In this document: positions 37,667 to 46,677 of the stretch, piece by piece
Position numbering within the stretch: position 1 is the stretch's first letter
Layout of the letters: every line of letters begins with the position of its first letter
From: Kordiimonadales bacterium IMCC3096
GTDB lineage: Bacteria; Pseudomonadota; Alphaproteobacteria; Minwuiales; Minwuiaceae
Length of the DNA stretch: 64,000 nt
Direction of reading: 5' to 3'
NCBI GenBank assembly: GCA_016865035.1
Contig: CP018227.1
Coordinates: forward strand, 4,227,442-4,291,441
Translations under genes and position numbers: made by a program
Notes under the pieces: model-generated
The model's input: the letters and a program-made list of their open reading frames with translations, nothing else
Database searches by the model: none
Told to the model about the DNA's origin: nothing

Positions 37667-37986
37667 CGTGATACTTTCGGTGCAGGTGTTCCAGGGTCCG
37701 ATACGCAGTCAGTCACCGACCACCCCGGACATCGACGGCCGGGTTCATGCCCGGCGACAATCAGATCAAGCCAGCGTTGTAGCCATTGTGCAGCGCAACA
37801 CAAGTGTTATGCCGTCAGGGTACTGTCGTGTGCCCCTGTGTCCCGCCGGTGAAGCACACAGGCAGACCTGCCTTGTGGCCGATGCCGGAAAGACGGCAGA
37901 ATGCACCCGTCAGACCGCTTCCCGTCACGTGACACCCATTTCTGTCACCGAACGGGCGGCAATCGGCTTTGCGGGGAGGCAGCGCC
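37667..37986. other. 320-nt divergent intergenic region
   Basis: This stretch separates the divergent helicase and D-aminoacylase genes. It should hold both promoters and a possible helicase 5' leader. It contains a short perfect hairpin, GCCGGG-TTCATG-CCCGGC at 37738-37755. I see no small gene, RNA gene or consensus promoter. Confidence 0.5.
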
Positions 37987-39705
37987 ATGCACGACATCAT
38001 CATTCGCGGCGGCAACATATTCGATGGCACCGGTGGCAGTTCATTCACCGGCGATGTGGCCATCGACGGCGACCGCATCGTCGGCGTCGGCAAGGTTGAC
38101 GGTCGCGCCCGGCGGGAGATCGATGCCGACGGCCTGATGGTCGCGCCGGGCTGGGTCGACATCCATACCCACTATGACGGTCAGGCGCTCTGGGACCCCT
38201 ATCTGACGCCCTCGTCCTGGCATGGCTGCACCTCCGTCGTCATGGGCAATTGCGGCGTCGGATTCGCGCCCGTGCATCCGAATCAGGAGGACTGGCTGAT
38301 CAGTCTGATGGAATCGGTGGAGGATATTCCGGGCGCGGCCCTGTCGGATGGCATCGACTGGTCATGGCAGAGCTTCCCCGGTTATCTCGACGCGCTGGAG
38401 GCGAAGCCGCGGGCCATCGACATCGGCACACAGGTGCCGCATTGCGCCGTCCGGGCCTTCGTCATGGGCGACCGCTGCATTGACGAGGAAACGGCCGGTG
38501 AAGACGATATCCGCAAGATGGCCGATATCGTGCAGGAGGGGCTGGAGGCCGGGGCGCTCGGCTTTTCCACATCGCGCACCATCTTCCACAAGACGCGGGA
38601 AGGTGAATATGTCCCCGGCACCTATGCCGGCGCGGCGGAGATGTTCGGCCTGGCGGCAGGGATGCAGCGTGCGGGACACGGGGTGCTGGAGATGGCCACC
38701 GACCTGACGCTGAAGGCCGGCAAGCCGGAACTCGACTGGATCCGTGATCTCTCCATCCGCTATGGCGTGCCTGTCAGCCTGCTGCTGTTCCAGAATGACG
38801 ACGCACCGCGCAAGTATCGCGAACTGCTGCAGGAGATCGGACGCGCCAATGCTGAGGGCGGACAGGTCTATGCCCAGGTCTCCGGTCGCACGGCAGGCCT
38901 GTTGCTGTGCCTCGAGGGATCACTGCATCCCTTCCAGGGCAAGCCCAGCTTCCGTGCCCTGCTGGGCCTCTCGCGGGAGGAACGGATCGCCCGGATGAAG
39001 GACCCGGCGGTCCGGGAAGCCATCATCACCGAGGAGTCCGGTGGCAAGGGCGGCGAGATGGCGGAGTTCTTCCTGAAGGGCTGGCACAAGATGTTCCGGC
39101 TGGGCGATCCCCCGAACTACGAACCCGACCGGTCGGAATGCTTCGCCGAGCGGGCACGAACGGAGGGGCGCCGACCGGAAGACATCGCCTATGACACCCT
39201 GATGGAGTTCGATGGCAGGGGCCTGATCTACTTCCCCCTGCTGAACTATTCCGACTATGACTTCGCACCTGTGCGGGAGATGCTGACCGCACCGCACACG
39301 CATTTCAGCGGCTCTGACGGCGGCGCCCATTGCGGCGTGATCTGCGATGTCAGTCTGCCGACCTTCAACATGGCCTACTGGGGCCGCGACCGGAAGAAGG
39401 GCGGGCTGATGCCGCTGGAATGGCTGGTGCATCGCCAGACACAGAGCACCGCATCCCTGCACGGCCTGAATGACCGGGGCGTCATCGCCCCCGGATACCT
39501 GGCCGACATCAACCTGATCGACTTCGACCGCCTGGGCATCGATGCGCCACGCATGGCCTACGACCTGCCGACAGGCGCGCGGCGTCTGATCCAGCGGGCC
39601 ACCGGCTATCAGATGACCATCAAGTCCGGCGTCCCGATCATGGAAAACGGGCAGGAAACGGGCGCAATGCCCGGCGGACTGATCCGGGGGCCGCAGTCGG
39701 TCTGA
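37987..39705 (+). CDS. D-aminoacylase / N-acyl-D-amino-acid deacylase family amidohydrolase
   Basis: The 572-residue protein begins MHDIIIRGGNIFDGTGGSSF and has the metal-binding WVDIHTHYDGQALWDPY, the GNCGVGFAP segment characteristic of the family, SGSDGGAHCG and VIAPGYLADINLID near the end. Members remove N-acyl groups from D-amino acids or related substrates. ATG 37987 follows GGGGAGG. It converges with an SLC13 permease gene 9 nt away; cooperation is possible but not shown. Confidence 0.9.
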   Translation: MHDIIIRGGNIFDGTGGSSFTGDVAIDGDRIVGVGKVDGRARREIDADGLMVAPGWVDIHTHYDGQALWDPYLTPSSWHGCTSVVMGNCGVGFAPVHPNQEDWLISLMESVEDIPGAALSDGIDWSWQSFPGYLDALEAKPRAIDIGTQVPHCAVRAFVMGDRCIDEETAGEDDIRKMADIVQEGLEAGALGFSTSRTIFHKTREGEYVPGTYAGAAEMFGLAAGMQRAGHGVLEMATDLTLKAGKPELDWIRDLSIRYGVPVSLLLFQNDDAPRKYRELLQEIGRANAEGGQVYAQVSGRTAGLLLCLEGSLHPFQGKPSFRALLGLSREERIARMKDPAVREAIITEESGGKGGEMAEFFLKGWHKMFRLGDPPNYEPDRSECFAERARTEGRRPEDIAYDTLMEFDGRGLIYFPLLNYSDYDFAPVREMLTAPHTHFSGSDGGAHCGVICDVSLPTFNMAYWGRDRKKGGLMPLEWLVHRQTQSTASLHGLNDRGVIAPGYLADINLIDFDRLGIDAPRMAYDLPTGARRLIQRATGYQMTIKSGVPIMENGQETGAMPGGLIRGPQSV

Positions 39706-39714
39706 CCGGCGAAC

Positions 39715-41496
39715 CTACATCGGCCAGACCAGCAGGATCATCGGGATCGAGACGGCGACGACGATGATCTCCAGCGGCAGGCCCATGCGCCAGTAATCGC
39801 CGAAGGCATAGCCGCCGGGGCCGAGGATCAGCGTGTTGTTCTTGTGTCCGATGGGCGTCAGGAAAGCGCAGGAGGCGGCGACGGCGACAGCCATCAGGAA
39901 CGGGTCCGGGCTGACGCCCAGGGATTCGGCCATCTGGATGCCGACCGGGGCCGCCACGATTGCTGTCGCGGTGTTGTTCAGCACATCCGACAGCGTCATG
40001 GTCACCACCATCAGCACCGTCAGCACCGCCCAGGCGGGCCAGCCCGCGGTCAGCCCGACCAGTCCATTCGCGATCAGCGCCGTGCCCCCGGCGCTGTCGA
40101 GCGCCGCCCCCAGCGGGATCATCGAGCCAAGCAGGACGACCACCGGCCATTCGACATGGTCATACAGGTTGGAAAGCGAGAGGATGCCGGTCAGCAGATA
40201 GATCACCACGACAATGCCCAGCGCCACCGGCAGATAGATCAGGCCAACCGAGGCGGCGGCCACCGCCGCACCGAAGACCGAGATCGCGAGCCAGACCTTG
40301 TCGGAGTCCGTGACCGCCAGCCCCCTGTCAGCCAGGGGCAGCACCCCCAGCCATTCGACGACATTGTCGCGCTCCCCCTCCGGCGTCAGCAGCAGCAGGA
40401 TGTCGCCGGGGCGCACCATCGTCTGGCGGATTTCCTTCTCCACCCGGCGCCCCTCCCGCGAGAGCCCCAGCAGCACCGTGTTGTGCCGCCAGGCCAGACC
40501 CAGCCCCTGTGCGGTCTGTCCGGCAAAACGCGCCCCCTCCGGCACAACGACCTCGATCACCACCAGCCCCTCGCCCGCCGCACTCAGATGGTCCTTGTCC
40601 GAGCCATCGGTGAAATCCAGCGACAGGGTCGCGCGAAACTCGTCGAGTGATTCCGGCTGGGCCTCCAGCACGATGGCATCCCCGGCCTCCAGCGCCGTGT
40701 CCCGCTGCGTGCCATAGCGACGTCTGCCGTTGCGGATCAGGCCCAGAACCGCCACATCGTTCTTGTCTGCCGTGGCGTAGAGTTCGAACAGGCGCTTGCC
40801 GATCAGGTCCGATTTCTCGGGCACCGAGAGTTCGGCGATATAGTCCTTCTCGCTGAGGCGCGCGTCCGACAGCGCCCCCTCGCCCGTCTTCTTCGGGATG
40901 AAGCGCCAGCCGACCAGCGCCACGAACAGCAGCCCGACCAGGGCCGTGACGCCACCGACCGGGGCAAAGTCGAACATGCTGTATCCCTCGCCCAGCTGAT
41001 CCTTCCGGATCGTGGCGATGACGATGTTCGGCGGTGTCCCGATCAGGGTGACCATGCCGCCCAGGATGGTGCAGAACGACAGCGGCATCAGGGACAGCCG
41101 CACCTGCCGCGCCGCCTTTCGCGCCGTCTGGATATCCACCGGCATCAGCAGCGCAAGCGCGGCCACATTGTTCATGAAGGCGGAGAGCACGCCGCCGATA
41201 CCGCCCATGAAGGCAATATGCGCGCCCAGGCCCCGTTCGGGATCGACCAGGGTGCGGGTGATCAGGAAGACTGCACCGGACCTCACCAGCCCGGCGGAAA
41301 CGATCAGCACCAGTGCCACCACCAGCGTCGCCGGATGACCGAACCCCGCGAAGGCTTCCCCCGCCGGAACAGCCCCCAGCACCACCGCGATCATCAGTGC
41401 CGAGAATGCCACCAGATCATAACGGAACCGCCCCCACAGCAGCATCCCGAAGACGCCGCCGAACAGGGCGAACAGGATCATCTGGTCAACGCTCAT
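39715..41496 (-). CDS. SLC13-family permease with two TrkA-C domains
   Basis: The 593-residue protein has an N-terminal membrane half (about 5-200), two cytoplasmic RCK_C/TrkA-C domains (about 215-385) and a C-terminal membrane half ending ILLVWPM. VTLIGTPPNIVIAT is the SLC13 signature, and SDVLNNTATAIVAAP is its C-terminal counterpart. These transport di- and tricarboxylates, sulfate or related anions; the substrate is not predictable. GAGGGAG precedes the ATG. It lies downstream of the MaoC-like gene by 93 nt. Confidence 0.9.
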   Translation of the reverse strand: MSVDQMILFALFGGVFGMLLWGRFRYDLVAFSALMIAVVLGAVPAGEAFAGFGHPATLVVALVLIVSAGLVRSGAVFLITRTLVDPERGLGAHIAFMGGIGGVLSAFMNNVAALALLMPVDIQTARKAARQVRLSLMPLSFCTILGGMVTLIGTPPNIVIATIRKDQLGEGYSMFDFAPVGGVTALVGLLFVALVGWRFIPKKTGEGALSDARLSEKDYIAELSVPEKSDLIGKRLFELYATADKNDVAVLGLIRNGRRRYGTQRDTALEAGDAIVLEAQPESLDEFRATLSLDFTDGSDKDHLSAAGEGLVVIEVVVPEGARFAGQTAQGLGLAWRHNTVLLGLSREGRRVEKEIRQTMVRPGDILLLLTPEGERDNVVEWLGVLPLADRGLAVTDSDKVWLAISVFGAAVAAASVGLIYLPVALGIVVVIYLLTGILSLSNLYDHVEWPVVVLLGSMIPLGAALDSAGGTALIANGLVGLTAGWPAWAVLTVLMVVTMTLSDVLNNTATAIVAAPVGIQMAESLGVSPDPFLMAVAVAASCAFLTPIGHKNNTLILGPGGYAFGDYWRMGLPLEIIVVAVSIPMILLVWPM

Positions 41497-41589
41497 GCTC
41501 AGGCTCCCTCACGAACCGCATACCGATTCCATGGGCATGATGACACGGATGGGACACGGCTGCTGTCAGGCTGCTGTGGCGGGGACCTG

Positions 41590-42474
41590 TCAGCCTGCGC
41601 GCACCTCGGCGATGCCGTTGGACAGGACCGGCTTGCCGCGCGCGTCCACGGTATCCACCTCGATCCGCCCGTCGCCCAGGTCCCGGTGCCGGACCGTGAT
41701 GGTCTCCCCCGGGATCACCATGCCGGTGAAGCGGCAGGCGAAGCGTTTCAGCCGTCGCGGATCACCGTCCGCATAGCGGCGGATGACACTGTCCATGGCC
41801 AGCGCCCAGGTGGCGGTACCATGCAGGATGATGTCAGGCAGGTCGGCGGCCAGTGCCACGATCCGCTCCGTATGGATCGGGTTCCAGATCGGCCCGCCCT
41901 CCGAATAGACATGCGGCAGGTAGCGCGGCACGGCGATTGCCTCGCTGGCAACGGATTCGCCGTCCAGCACCACAGACGGCAGCACTTCGCGTGTCGAGGT
42001 GCCCGCGTGATCGCAATCCAGCCGCCAGCCCCGGAACATGCCGCTGTTGTAGCTGGTGAAGACCGGCTGACCGTCACTGTCCACGGTGTCGTAGCGGCAG
42101 GTCATCAGGATCCCGGCACGGGTCTGCTTCAGGGTTTCCAGCACGCCGGTGGTCCTCAGCCGCTCCCCCATGCGGGGCGGCCGGTGGAAGATACTGTCCT
42201 GCTCCGCATGCACCCCGACGCTGCGGTACTGCGGCAGCGTGATGCCGAGGCATTCGGAAGTCGCGGCCCCGTCCGACAGCGGCCATTCCACCGCCGCGCA
42301 CATGGCCGGCATCATCTCGACACCGCCTGGCCGCGCGTCATCCAGGTAGACCTCGTCACCCAGCAGCAGGCCCGAGGCATAGGCCAGCAACCGCCGCGGC
42401 GTCATCTCCGTCTCACACTCCCCCAGCACCTCACCCACGCGCGCACTGGAAATCGGCATCTTCGGCGCAGTCAT
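41590..42474 (-). CDS. MaoC-like hot-dog hydratase/dehydratase
   Basis: The 294-residue product has two hot-dog domains, an N-terminal MaoC_dehydrat_N-like half (about 10-155) and a C-terminal MaoC half with NPIHTERIVALAADLPDIIL and HGTATWALAMDSVIRRYADG, the hydratase motif region. Such enzymes hydrate enoyl-CoA or act on similar thioesters. GGGGAGGGAA precedes the ATG. Its neighbours do not point to a specific pathway. Confidence 0.85.
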   Translation of the reverse strand: MTAPKMPISSARVGEVLGECETEMTPRRLLAYASGLLLGDEVYLDDARPGGVEMMPAMCAAVEWPLSDGAATSECLGITLPQYRSVGVHAEQDSIFHRPPRMGERLRTTGVLETLKQTRAGILMTCRYDTVDSDGQPVFTSYNSGMFRGWRLDCDHAGTSTREVLPSVVLDGESVASEAIAVPRYLPHVYSEGGPIWNPIHTERIVALAADLPDIILHGTATWALAMDSVIRRYADGDPRRLKRFACRFTGMVIPGETITVRHRDLGDGRIEVDTVDARGKPVLSNGIAEVRAG

Positions 42475-42608
42475 CTGGCTTCCCTCCCCGGTTGCTCATC
42501 TGTCGCACGACTATAGCAAGCGTCCGGGCCGGGGCCATGGCACTGGCGCGGAGCAGCCCTGCGGCGGCGAGGCAGAATGTGATGAGGGAGGGCCCTGCGG
42601 CGGAGAAT

Positions 42609-42685
42609 TGGCGCGCCCTGCAGGACTCGAACCTGCGACCCCAAGCTTAGAAGGCTCGTGCTCTATCCAGCTGAGCTAAGGGCGC
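42609..42685 (-). tRNA. tRNA-Arg (anticodon TCT)
   Basis: A 77-nt cloverleaf on the minus strand with encoded CCA: acceptor GCGCCCT/AGGGCGC, anticodon arm CGAGC-CTTCTAA-GCTTG with TCT at 34-36, T-arm GCAGG-TTCGAGT-CCTGC. It reads AGA and AGG. It lies downstream of the complex I subunit gene on the same strand. Confidence 0.97.
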
Positions 42686-42732
42686 GTCGGGGGTCAGGAT
42701 AGCGGAAACCGGGCGGAAAGCGCAGTCCGCTG

Positions 42733-43026
42733 TCAGATCACCCGGTTGTAGGCGAAATTGTCGGCGTAGGCGCGCAGCTTCAGCTTGCGTTCGCGGGGTT
42801 CGTAAACACGGGCGTCGATGCCGTGCTTCTCGGCGTAGGCGACAGCCTGTTCCTTCGTGTCGAACTCCAGCCGGACCTGGGACTGGGTGTCGGCGATGCT
42901 GGTCCAACCCATCAGCGGGTCGGCATGTCTGGCCGCGTCGGCCCGGAATTCCAGGCGCCAGCGGCGGGTATTGGCCCTGCCGGACTGCATGGCGTTCTTG
43001 GCGGGACGATAGATGCGCGCGGACAT
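42733..43026 (-). CDS. complex I accessory subunit, NDUFS4-like (ETC complex I subunit conserved region)
   Basis: The 97-residue protein matches the PF04800 family: RIYRPAKNAMQSGRANTRRW, WRLEFRADAARHADPLMGWT and DTQSQVRLEFDTKEQAVAYA, then HGIDARVYEPRERKLKLRAY. In mitochondria the homologue NDUFS4 is a structural subunit of the NADH dehydrogenase peripheral arm; in alphaproteobacteria it is an accessory complex I subunit. It lies between tRNA-Pro(TGG) and tRNA-Arg(TCT), with 70 nt to the former. Confidence 0.93.
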   Translation of the reverse strand: MSARIYRPAKNAMQSGRANTRRWRLEFRADAARHADPLMGWTSIADTQSQVRLEFDTKEQAVAYAEKHGIDARVYEPRERKLKLRAYADNFAYNRVI

Positions 43027-43096
43027 GTCATCACCCTTCGGTCGTGGATGGTGTTCTGGGCGTAATGCCCCAAACGGATCGCTCTCGGTGGCCGGA

Positions 43097-43173
43097 TGGT
43101 CGGGGCGATTGGATTCGAACCAACGACCACCGGTTCCCAAAACCGGTGCGCTACCAGACTGCGCTACGCCCCG
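43097..43173 (-). tRNA. tRNA-Pro (anticodon TGG)
   Basis: A 77-nt cloverleaf on the minus strand with encoded CCA: acceptor CGGGGCG/CGCCCCG, anticodon arm CCGGT-TTTGGGA-ACCGG with TGG at 34-36, T-arm GTTGG-TTCGAAT-CCAAT. It reads CCA and related codons. It is followed on the same strand by the NDUFS4-like gene. Confidence 0.97.
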
Positions 43174-43265
43174 ATCCGGCACCATGCACGAGATAGCCGA
43201 GTGCCCCTGCCCCTGCAAGCATCTTGGCGCCGAACGCCGCTTTGGCCGCAGCGGATTCGGCGGCT

Positions 43266-43350
43266 GACCGTTCCACCCCTCTCCCCCTCCCGACCACCCA
43301 TTCAGGATACTCCCGTGGGTGGTCGGGAGGGGGAGAGGGGTGGAACGGTC
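43266..43350. repeat. 35-bp perfect inverted repeat with 15-nt loop
   Basis: The two arms at 43266-43300 and 43316-43350 are perfect complements over 35 bp, separated by 15 nt (TTCAGGATACTCCCG). Each arm is strongly pyrimidine-rich on one strand and purine-rich on the other. It sits between the Nudix gene stop and the tRNA-Pro(TGG) gene. RNA from either strand would fold into a very stable hairpin. It is far longer than an intrinsic terminator and may be a copy of a dispersed palindromic element; dispersal is not testable from this window. Confidence 0.85.
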
Positions 43351-43390
43351 CACACACGATTCAGGGAACCAGTCGGCCGCAGAGACCTAC

Positions 43391-44032
43391 CTACTTCCAG
43401 GCGAAGACCGGCTGTTCCAGATGCGCAACGCGGGTGTCGCGGCCATGCAGGGCGACTTCGCGGAACTGGTACAGCACCGCAGCGGTCGGCGCATGGATGT
43501 GGCGGTCCATGATCGGCAGCCGGATCACGGGGCGGTCACTCTCCGGGATATCGATGAACTGCGGCGAGTCCGGCCGGTCCAGATCGGTCAGCGGCACCAG
43601 ATGCAGCGCCTGGACCTCCGCCGGGCTGAGGGTGAAGCTGGCCCCCGGTGCAGCCCAGGCGACAAAGGGCGTGATCGCGTAGCCGGAACGGGTGACATAG
43701 GCATCCAGCGGACCGAACAGGTCGTGTTCCGCGATGGTGATGCCGATCTCCTCCTCGATCTCCCGGCGGGCAGCGGTGGCGGCATCCTCCCCCGCATCGA
43801 TCCGGCCCCCGGGCAAGGCCCACTGGCCCGCATGGTTGCGCATTTTCGACGCCCGCTGGGTCAGGACGAAGACCGGGGCACCGGCGTCATTCTCCGTCAC
43901 GATGACGGTGACAGCCGCCTCCTTCAGGCGGGTACGTTCAGGGGGATGGCGCTCGAACGCGTCCAGGCGGTCACGCACGTGCTCCCGCAGGGCACCCGCC
44001 GCATGGGCGTCCTGCCAATGGTTCCGGTTCAT
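43391..44032 (-). CDS. Nudix hydrolase
   Basis: The 213-residue product has the Nudix box GGRIDAGEDAATAARREIEE followed by EIGI, with all invariant residues, preceded by MRNHAGQWALP. The context RASKMRNHAGQWALPGG resembles CoA-pyrophosphatase (NudL-like) enzymes, which cleave CoA and short acyl-CoAs. ATG 44032 begins 5 nt after the MDR oxidoreductase stop, so the two are probably one operon. The substrate is inferred. Confidence 0.85.
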   Translation of the reverse strand: MNRNHWQDAHAAGALREHVRDRLDAFERHPPERTRLKEAAVTVIVTENDAGAPVFVLTQRASKMRNHAGQWALPGGRIDAGEDAATAARREIEEEIGITIAEHDLFGPLDAYVTRSGYAITPFVAWAAPGASFTLSPAEVQALHLVPLTDLDRPDSPQFIDIPESDRPVIRLPIMDRHIHAPTAAVLYQFREVALHGRDTRVAHLEQPVFAWK

Positions 44033-44037
44033 CCGGG

Positions 44038-45039
44038 TCACGCCGGGTCGGCAGCGACGCGCACCATGCGCTTGCCCCGGTTCCTGCCGGCCAGCAGGCC
44101 GACCAGAGCCTCCGGCGCATTCTCCAGCCCCTCCACGATGTCCTCGACCACCTTGATCTGGCCGTTGGCGGCCCAGCCGCTCAGGTCGGCCACCGCCCTG
44201 GCGTCCTGATCGGCAAAGTCCATGACAATGAAGCCTTCCATCCGCAGCCGCTTGACCACCACAAGGCCCGGCAGGTTGCGCGGCCCCGTGGGCGCTGTGG
44301 CATTGTACTGGCTGACGGCACCGCAACAGACCACGCGGCCCTTCATGTTCATCTGGAACAGCACGGTCTCCAGGATCTCGCCGCCGACATTGTCAAAGTA
44401 GATATCGACCCCGTCCGGACAGGCCGCGCGCAGTTCCCGGAACAGGTTGCCGCCGCGATAGTCGATGGCGGCGTCGAAACCCAGTTCCTCGGTCAGCCAG
44501 GCGCATTTCTCCGCACCGCCCGCAATACCTACCGCGCGGCAGCCCAGCGCCTTGGCGATCTGGCCGACGAAGATGCCGACGGAACCGGCGGCGGCCGAGA
44601 CCACCACCGTCTCCCCCGGCTTGGGCAGTCCGACATTGACCAGCCCGTGATAGGCCGTCTTGCCCGCAATGCCGAGCAGGGAGATGAGATGCGAGATCGG
44701 GCGATGATCGGGCAACTTCTCCAGCAGACTGCCCTTGCAGAGCACCTGCTCCGCCCAGCGTCCCTCCCCGCCGACCAGATCCCCCTCCGCGAAGGCCGGA
44801 TCGGCGGAACGGATCACCTGCCCGATGATGTAGCCATGCATGATGTCCCCGGCCTTCACGGCCTCCCGATAGGTGGCGCCCTGCATCCAGGCACGATTGG
44901 CCGCATCGATGGAAATCAGGATGGTGCGGACCAGTACCTGCCCCTCGGCCACGTCCGGCGCCGGCCCCTCCTGAATGGCGAAATGCCCGGTGGTGAGTTC
45001 GCCTTTCGGCAATTCCTGGATGATGACCTGACGGTTCAT
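44038..45039 (-). CDS. MDR-family NADP-dependent oxidoreductase (alkenal/enone reductase type)
   Basis: The 333-residue protein begins MNRQVIIQELPKGELTTGHF and belongs to the zinc-independent MDR branch (leukotriene B4 / 2-alkenal reductase like): YVSIDAANRAWM-like SIDAANRAWMQG, VVSAAAGSVGIFVGQIAKAL (dinucleotide binding), GVDIYFDNVGGEIL and GFIVMDFADQ. These reduce activated double bonds with NADPH. ATG 45039 follows GGAGGGG. It precedes the Nudix gene by 5 nt. Confidence 0.9.
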   Translation of the reverse strand: MNRQVIIQELPKGELTTGHFAIQEGPAPDVAEGQVLVRTILISIDAANRAWMQGATYREAVKAGDIMHGYIIGQVIRSADPAFAEGDLVGGEGRWAEQVLCKGSLLEKLPDHRPISHLISLLGIAGKTAYHGLVNVGLPKPGETVVVSAAAGSVGIFVGQIAKALGCRAVGIAGGAEKCAWLTEELGFDAAIDYRGGNLFRELRAACPDGVDIYFDNVGGEILETVLFQMNMKGRVVCCGAVSQYNATAPTGPRNLPGLVVVKRLRMEGFIVMDFADQDARAVADLSGWAANGQIKVVEDIVEGLENAPEALVGLLAGRNRGKRMVRVAADPA

Positions 45040-45117
45040 GAAACCCCTCCCCCGGGCGTGATCTGAATGCCCGCCATTCTGCCTGCCGCGACCCCACTGG
45101 CAAGGGGGCATGCCGGA

Positions 45118-46560
45118 TCAGGCGACTTCGGTTACATCGTCCGAGGTGGTCGGCCTGCATCTCGCGGCCGGAAAGACCAGCGCTGCCTCGGTGCCGACAC
45201 CTGGTCGGCTGCTGAGCCGGACTTCCCCATCGTGCGCCTGCATCAGGGCCCGTGTCAGCGGCAGGCCGATGCCAAGTCCGTCGGTGCGCCTGTTCAGGTC
45301 GTCTTCCGCCTGGGCGAACGGGTCGAACAGCAGCTCGGCTTTCCTGTCGTCGAATCCACACCCCCTGTCGATGACGACGATCTGCACGCTGCCGTCGTCC
45401 GTCTTCAGCGCCTTGCAGGTGATCTCACTGCCGACCGGCGAGAATTTCGAGGCGTTGGAGATCAGGTTCGCCAGGCACTGCCTGATCTGGTTTGCATCAA
45501 TGCGCAGAACCGGAACATCGTCCGCAACAATCTTGTTCAGGGTCTGGTGACGGGTCGAGAGCGTGCTCTCGATGCCTGCATGAACATCGTTGATCAGCTT
45601 CTCCGGCGGCACCTCTTCCTCCGTGATACGGATCATGCCGGATCCTGAGCGGGTGTAGTCGATCACACTTTCCACCAGCTGCATCAGATGCGTGCCGCTC
45701 TGAAAGATGCCTTCGACATAGCCACCGGCTCTGGCAGGTCTCACCTGTCCGATGACGCCGGAGAGCATCAATTCCGAAAAGCCGAGGATCGCATTCAACG
45801 GAGTCCTGAACTCGTGCCCCACAATGGCGAGGAAGCGGGACTTTGCCTCGAGCGCGGCAACTGCATCGTTCGCCAGCTTCTCGGAGCGCGCGTTCTCCAG
45901 CTTCAGCGACTGGATGGCGTGGTAGTTGCGGCGGACGAACAGTTCCTTGTTGTAGGCCGAGAACATCCCGATGATCGTGAAGGCGATCAGGATGCCGCAG
46001 AACGGGAGCATGGGGATCTCCCGACCGAATGGACTGCCGCCGAACGTGTAGATGGCCAGAGCCGCGATCAGCCCGAAGAGCAACGACAGCAGGATCGTTC
46101 CGGTAAGACGATTGCTCGGAAACTGTTGTGTGAAGATCATGATGACGCTCGCATTGAGCAGATAGAGATAGGCGACCGGCGTGTCAGCAGCGCGCAACTG
46201 GAGACACTCCACCAGCAAGACGAGTATCAGCAGGCCGAGGAAAGCCGGATTGCAGTATCGTTCCAGGCGCGGCCAGACAAAGGGCGCGAAGATCGTTGCA
46301 AAGGCTATCGGCAGACAGACGAACAGGTGGATGCCATTCAGCAACGGGCTGAAATCGTGATCGTACACGGCAAGCAGGACAGAGAAGATGATGTAATAGG
46401 CCGTTGATCCGGCGCGCCACCAGAACCCCAGTGATCGTGTCGCGCTGCGCCAGCTCGAACGGAAGCACCCCTCCAGTTCGGCATCACCGAAGCGCAGGGT
46501 TACGGCATCCATCACCGGATCCTTGCCACCCTTCCTGCCTTCTGCTGCGCTGACACCCAT
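45118..46560 (-). CDS. membrane-bound sensor histidine kinase
   Basis: The 480-residue protein has about six membrane segments (about 53-67, 76-95, 105-121, 130-146, 153-172, 185-203), a HisKA domain with H249 in VGHEFRTPLNAILG and a HATPase domain (NLISNASKFSP, DRGCGFDD, DGLGIGLPLTRAL). The membrane part is a 6-TM sensor region of unrecognised type. There is no receiver domain and no response regulator gene next to it. ATG 46560 follows GAAGGAAGG. A short hairpin lies just upstream of the ribosome site. Confidence 0.9.
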   Translation of the reverse strand: MGVSAAEGRKGGKDPVMDAVTLRFGDAELEGCFRSSWRSATRSLGFWWRAGSTAYYIIFSVLLAVYDHDFSPLLNGIHLFVCLPIAFATIFAPFVWPRLERYCNPAFLGLLILVLLVECLQLRAADTPVAYLYLLNASVIMIFTQQFPSNRLTGTILLSLLFGLIAALAIYTFGGSPFGREIPMLPFCGILIAFTIIGMFSAYNKELFVRRNYHAIQSLKLENARSEKLANDAVAALEAKSRFLAIVGHEFRTPLNAILGFSELMLSGVIGQVRPARAGGYVEGIFQSGTHLMQLVESVIDYTRSGSGMIRITEEEVPPEKLINDVHAGIESTLSTRHQTLNKIVADDVPVLRIDANQIRQCLANLISNASKFSPVGSEITCKALKTDDGSVQIVVIDRGCGFDDRKAELLFDPFAQAEDDLNRRTDGLGIGLPLTRALMQAHDGEVRLSSRPGVGTEAALVFPAARCRPTTSDDVTEVA

Positions 46561-46575
46561 AGATAAGCCTTCCTT

Positions 46576-46592
46576 CGTCTGCCTAGCAGACG
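46576..46592. promoter_or_regulatory. short perfect hairpin upstream of the membrane histidine kinase
   Basis: CGTCTGC-CTA-GCAGACG is a 7-bp perfect stem with a 3-nt loop, 15 nt upstream of the kinase ATG and touching its ribosome-binding region. It could be a regulator site, or a terminator for the upstream aminotransferase gene; no T-run follows on the minus strand. Confidence 0.35.
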
Positions 46593-46677
46593 GGACTTAA
46601 CAGGCTCTTGCAATTTCCGGACCTAATCGGTGAACAATACCGGGAAGACAGGTTCAGGGGGATGGAATTTCCACGAT

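Noticed and set aside
35183..37852. 889-codon open frame on the plus strand
   Set aside because: It is antisense to the DEAD-box helicase and exporter, and its translation has no domain; GC-rich codon bias creates such frames.
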